IMG/VR virus record: IMGVR_UViG_3300039249_000004
Location: 1 to 29,697 of that record
Reading direction: 5' to 3' (one strand)
Source of the DNA: a virus
DNA: 29,697 nucleotides
Made by a program: the position numbers and the translations under genes. Under the pieces are notes generated by a model. That model saw only the letters and a list, made by a program, of their open reading frames with translations, was not told the origin of the DNA and did not search any database. This document shows positions 27,519 through 29,697 of this stretch, piece by piece; within the stretch, counting starts at the first letter, position 1; each line of letters begins with the position of its first letter.

Positions 27519-29697
27519 ATGTCAGATCAAATAGGACGTATTGCGGTCCCCGCCGCGGCGATGTCTACCGGTGGCGGCGGCCTATCGGGGACGCAGGTGT
27601 TTCCGTTAACTACGCAATTTCCGTTTGGAATGTCGGTGGATGCGCCGGTAATCACGCATCGGTTCGGCACGCTCGACGCGAAGCAGGAGCAGCGGTATTA
27701 CGTGGGGATGGGTGCGCGGCGCTTTAGATTCCAGCGGAACCCGTTACGGAAGATGGAAGTGGATCAACTGCGGGCGTTCTGGGAATCCATGGCGGGGCCG
27801 TGGGAGGCGTTCACTTACAACGTCCCGAACGCGGATAACACGACATCGCAAGTGTTAGTGACGTTCGAGCAGGCGCCGCTTTCGTTCGCGCAGATGGCGA
27901 ACGCGGCGCAGGTGGGGCTGAACCTTGTCGAGGTGATTTCCGTGGCGTCGGAGGGTCCGTACGCAGTGGCTTCGACCTGTCTACGGTTCCCATCGAGCAC
28001 GCTTTCTGCGGCGCTACTGAGCGAAGTGCAGCGGGTTATTCCGCTGATTCACATCCGGCCGCGCGAGGCGGCGGTACCGGACATTTACCTTTCCGACCGG
28101 CGCGTGGTGGTGGGCGGACAGACTTACCTGCCGCGGGTGACGGGGATCGGCGAGCCTGGCTCGGACGTTCTTGTCACGCAAGATATCAAGGGCACGTCGG
28201 ACAACGTGCGCTTCACTTTCGGCAACGCCGACAGGGTGATGACGCAACTGGCGAACGACACGGACCTGAAATATGCAGAGATAGACCTGTGCCTGTACCA
28301 CGTTAACTCCGGGATTCTGTTGCAACTTTGGACGGGAGTTATCCAGAGTTATGTCAGCGATGGGACACCTAACTTCCCGGTGACGTGCTCAGATGGGTTC
28401 TTCCAGATCATGAACCAGTACCCGGAGCGGCAAGTGTCGCGACAGTGCTGGAAAGTGCTGAATGACGGCGTGGCGCCGGCCGTGACGGGGCTCTCAATTG
28501 CTTGCGGGACGCTGTGTCCGTATGCGGGCTCGCCGAGTGTGTCGATTTATTCCGCCACGACGGCTTATGCCGCTGGCGCCCACGTGATCTATAACTCCGC
28601 GTTTTGGCTGTGCCAGCAGGGGTGTACGGGGCAGACACCGGGGGTGTCGGCGGGTTATTGGATCGCAGATGTCTGCGATTATTACCTGGAATCGGTTAAC
28701 GGATGCCAGGCCCACGGCATGGATATCTATTTCGGCGGCCAACAGGCAGACCCGCAGGGTGTCGTGATTAAGGACGATTCGACGGGGTTTCTGGGGTTCG
28801 GGCGGAACTCGGTCAACGCGACCTCAATCATATCAGACACCGTGTGGGGCCTGGCGCTGCAAGAGGTGTGGTGTAACTCCGGGTATAACGCACTGTTCGC
28901 GTTCATGGTATCGGCACTGATGGTGGATTACCGGGATGAATCCACGTTCGCGGACTCACTGGGAATCGTGGGCGCGGGGCCGATAGGCGGATACACGCAA
29001 TCGCAGGTTTGCACGACGGCGGACGGCTATAAGTACGTGGTAGCACCGATGGTGGACGGGTTCACGTGGCAGGGGTTCAAGGTTGACGGGAACCTGAATA
29101 TTACACAGAACCAGGCCGGAGTGGGATTGCGGCAGACACAGGGCAGCGATCCAGCGAATCCGGGGTACGACTACTTTTCGCTGGGATCGGGCACGCCGCA
29201 AGTCTGGGAACCGAACAACTACGCGGCGGGCGCGGCGGTGTGCGAGATGCGCATCACGAAGTCCAGCTCGATCCAGCCGAGCACGCCGGACCAGCACAAG
29301 ATGACGATCCCGGTGGACTTCGGTCTGTGGGGTTGGGTGTGGGATCAGTACGGGAACCGCTCGGCGGTGATGGGGCTGATTAACCCGTTCTGGATTGCGG
29401 TCAATATGGTGCTGCGCGCGATGGGATTGTACGGCAACCCATCGACAGGATACGGACCCAGTTCAGCGAGTCAATTGGCCACGTTCGTGCTGTCTTCGTT
29501 GGCGAACGGCGGATCGGGCGCGGCGGAGGTAGCGGCGACGCAAGTGGCACCGATTCTGGGCGTGGTTTCTCCGGTGGTGAGCTATGCGATCACAACCACC
29601 GGGAGGGCGCTTACGGCGCCTTCGATCCTGACTAACCCGGACGGGAGTTATTCGTTCTCGTACTGGAGTTCGCCACCGCCTCCGCCACCGGCGGGGA
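27519..29697 (+). CDS. tail hub/tip protein with chitin-binding-like insert (partial at the window end)
   Basis: The frame opens at ATG 27519 and is still open at the last base (726 codons seen). Residues about 45-110 repeat the minor-tail pattern (RFGTLDAKQEQRYYVGMGARRF..., LRAFWESMAGPWEAFTYNVP). Residues 175-330 resemble the DUF2163/BR0599 tail-hub type, with repeated strands, a Cys-Trp and a CPYAG near the end. Residues about 341-385 (TTAYAAGAHVIYNSAFWLCQQG... then YWIA) fit the short carbohydrate-binding fold of CBM5/12 type. Further beta domains follow, with a TTTGRALTAPSILTNPDG segment and a proline run at the end. It probably forms the tail tip and contacts cell-surface glycans. Confidence 0.75.
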   Translation, partial: MSDQIGRIAVPAAAMSTGGGGLSGTQVFPLTTQFPFGMSVDAPVITHRFGTLDAKQEQRYYVGMGARRFRFQRNPLRKMEVDQLRAFWESMAGPWEAFTYNVPNADNTTSQVLVTFEQAPLSFAQMANAAQVGLNLVEVISVASEGPYAVASTCLRFPSSTLSAALLSEVQRVIPLIHIRPREAAVPDIYLSDRRVVVGGQTYLPRVTGIGEPGSDVLVTQDIKGTSDNVRFTFGNADRVMTQLANDTDLKYAEIDLCLYHVNSGILLQLWTGVIQSYVSDGTPNFPVTCSDGFFQIMNQYPERQVSRQCWKVLNDGVAPAVTGLSIACGTLCPYAGSPSVSIYSATTAYAAGAHVIYNSAFWLCQQGCTGQTPGVSAGYWIADVCDYYLESVNGCQAHGMDIYFGGQQADPQGVVIKDDSTGFLGFGRNSVNATSIISDTVWGLALQEVWCNSGYNALFAFMVSALMVDYRDESTFADSLGIVGAGPIGGYTQSQVCTTADGYKYVVAPMVDGFTWQGFKVDGNLNITQNQAGVGLRQTQGSDPANPGYDYFSLGSGTPQVWEPNNYAAGAAVCEMRITKSSSIQPSTPDQHKMTIPVDFGLWGWVWDQYGNRSAVMGLINPFWIAVNMVLRAMGLYGNPSTGYGPSSASQLATFVLSSLANGGSGAAEVAATQVAPILGVVSPVVSYAITTTGRALTAPSILTNPDGSYSFSYWSSPPPPPPAG

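Overview
The window is a slice of a tailed-phage genome (Caudoviricetes, long non-contractile or siphovirus-like tail), either free or integrated. The strand use is uniform: every gene I can support is on the + strand, densely packed, and often joined to its neighbour by ATGA, GTGA or TGATG overlaps. The DNA is GC-rich and the start sites are Shine-Dalgarno type, which points to a phage of a high-GC Gram-negative bacterium. The host cannot be fixed from sequence alone. No integrase, host flank, rRNA or tRNA gene is visible.

Layout. (1) About 1-9.8 kb is an early/replication/accessory region: a VRR-NUC nuclease, two unknown proteins behind a good sigma70-like promoter, an ISXO2/IS1595-type transposase built into the operon, a DUF1376-like replication protein, small unknown proteins, a Gp37/Gp68 (DUF5131) protein, a beta-class DNA methyltransferase, an AlpA/Xis-like DNA-binding protein, and a winged-helix replication initiator. 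The initiator gene contains four regularly spaced iterons, as in the lambda O gene/origin arrangement. The region ends with a coiled-coil membrane protein and the relic of a second methyltransferase. (2) About 9.8-15 kb is packaging: a hairpin-bearing spacer that may hold the packaging site, a Nu1-like small terminase, a GpA-family large terminase, a gpW-like connector protein and a lambda-family portal. (3) About 15-19.2 kb is the head: a tiny membrane protein, a bacterioferritin-like protein with a partly lost diiron site, a prohead protease fused to the major capsid protein with a likely internal start, and a DUF2190 decoration protein bracketed by RNA hairpins. (4) About 19.2-29.7 kb is connector and tail: head-tail joining proteins, tail tube protein, a terminator, a structured RNA-like spacer resembling HEARO/OMEGA RNA, a tail chaperone pair joined by a textbook -1 frameshift signal, a 1269-residue tape measure with a very recent 216-bp tandem duplication, distal tail proteins, and a large hub/tail-tip protein with a chitin-binding-like insert that runs off the end of the window.

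Together the genes form a nearly complete replication-to-tail block. Gene dosage in the morphogenesis block seems to be tuned by RNA signals (internal start, hairpins, terminator, frameshift) rather than by separate promoters. Lysis genes, receptor-binding fibres and lysogeny control are not recognisable here.
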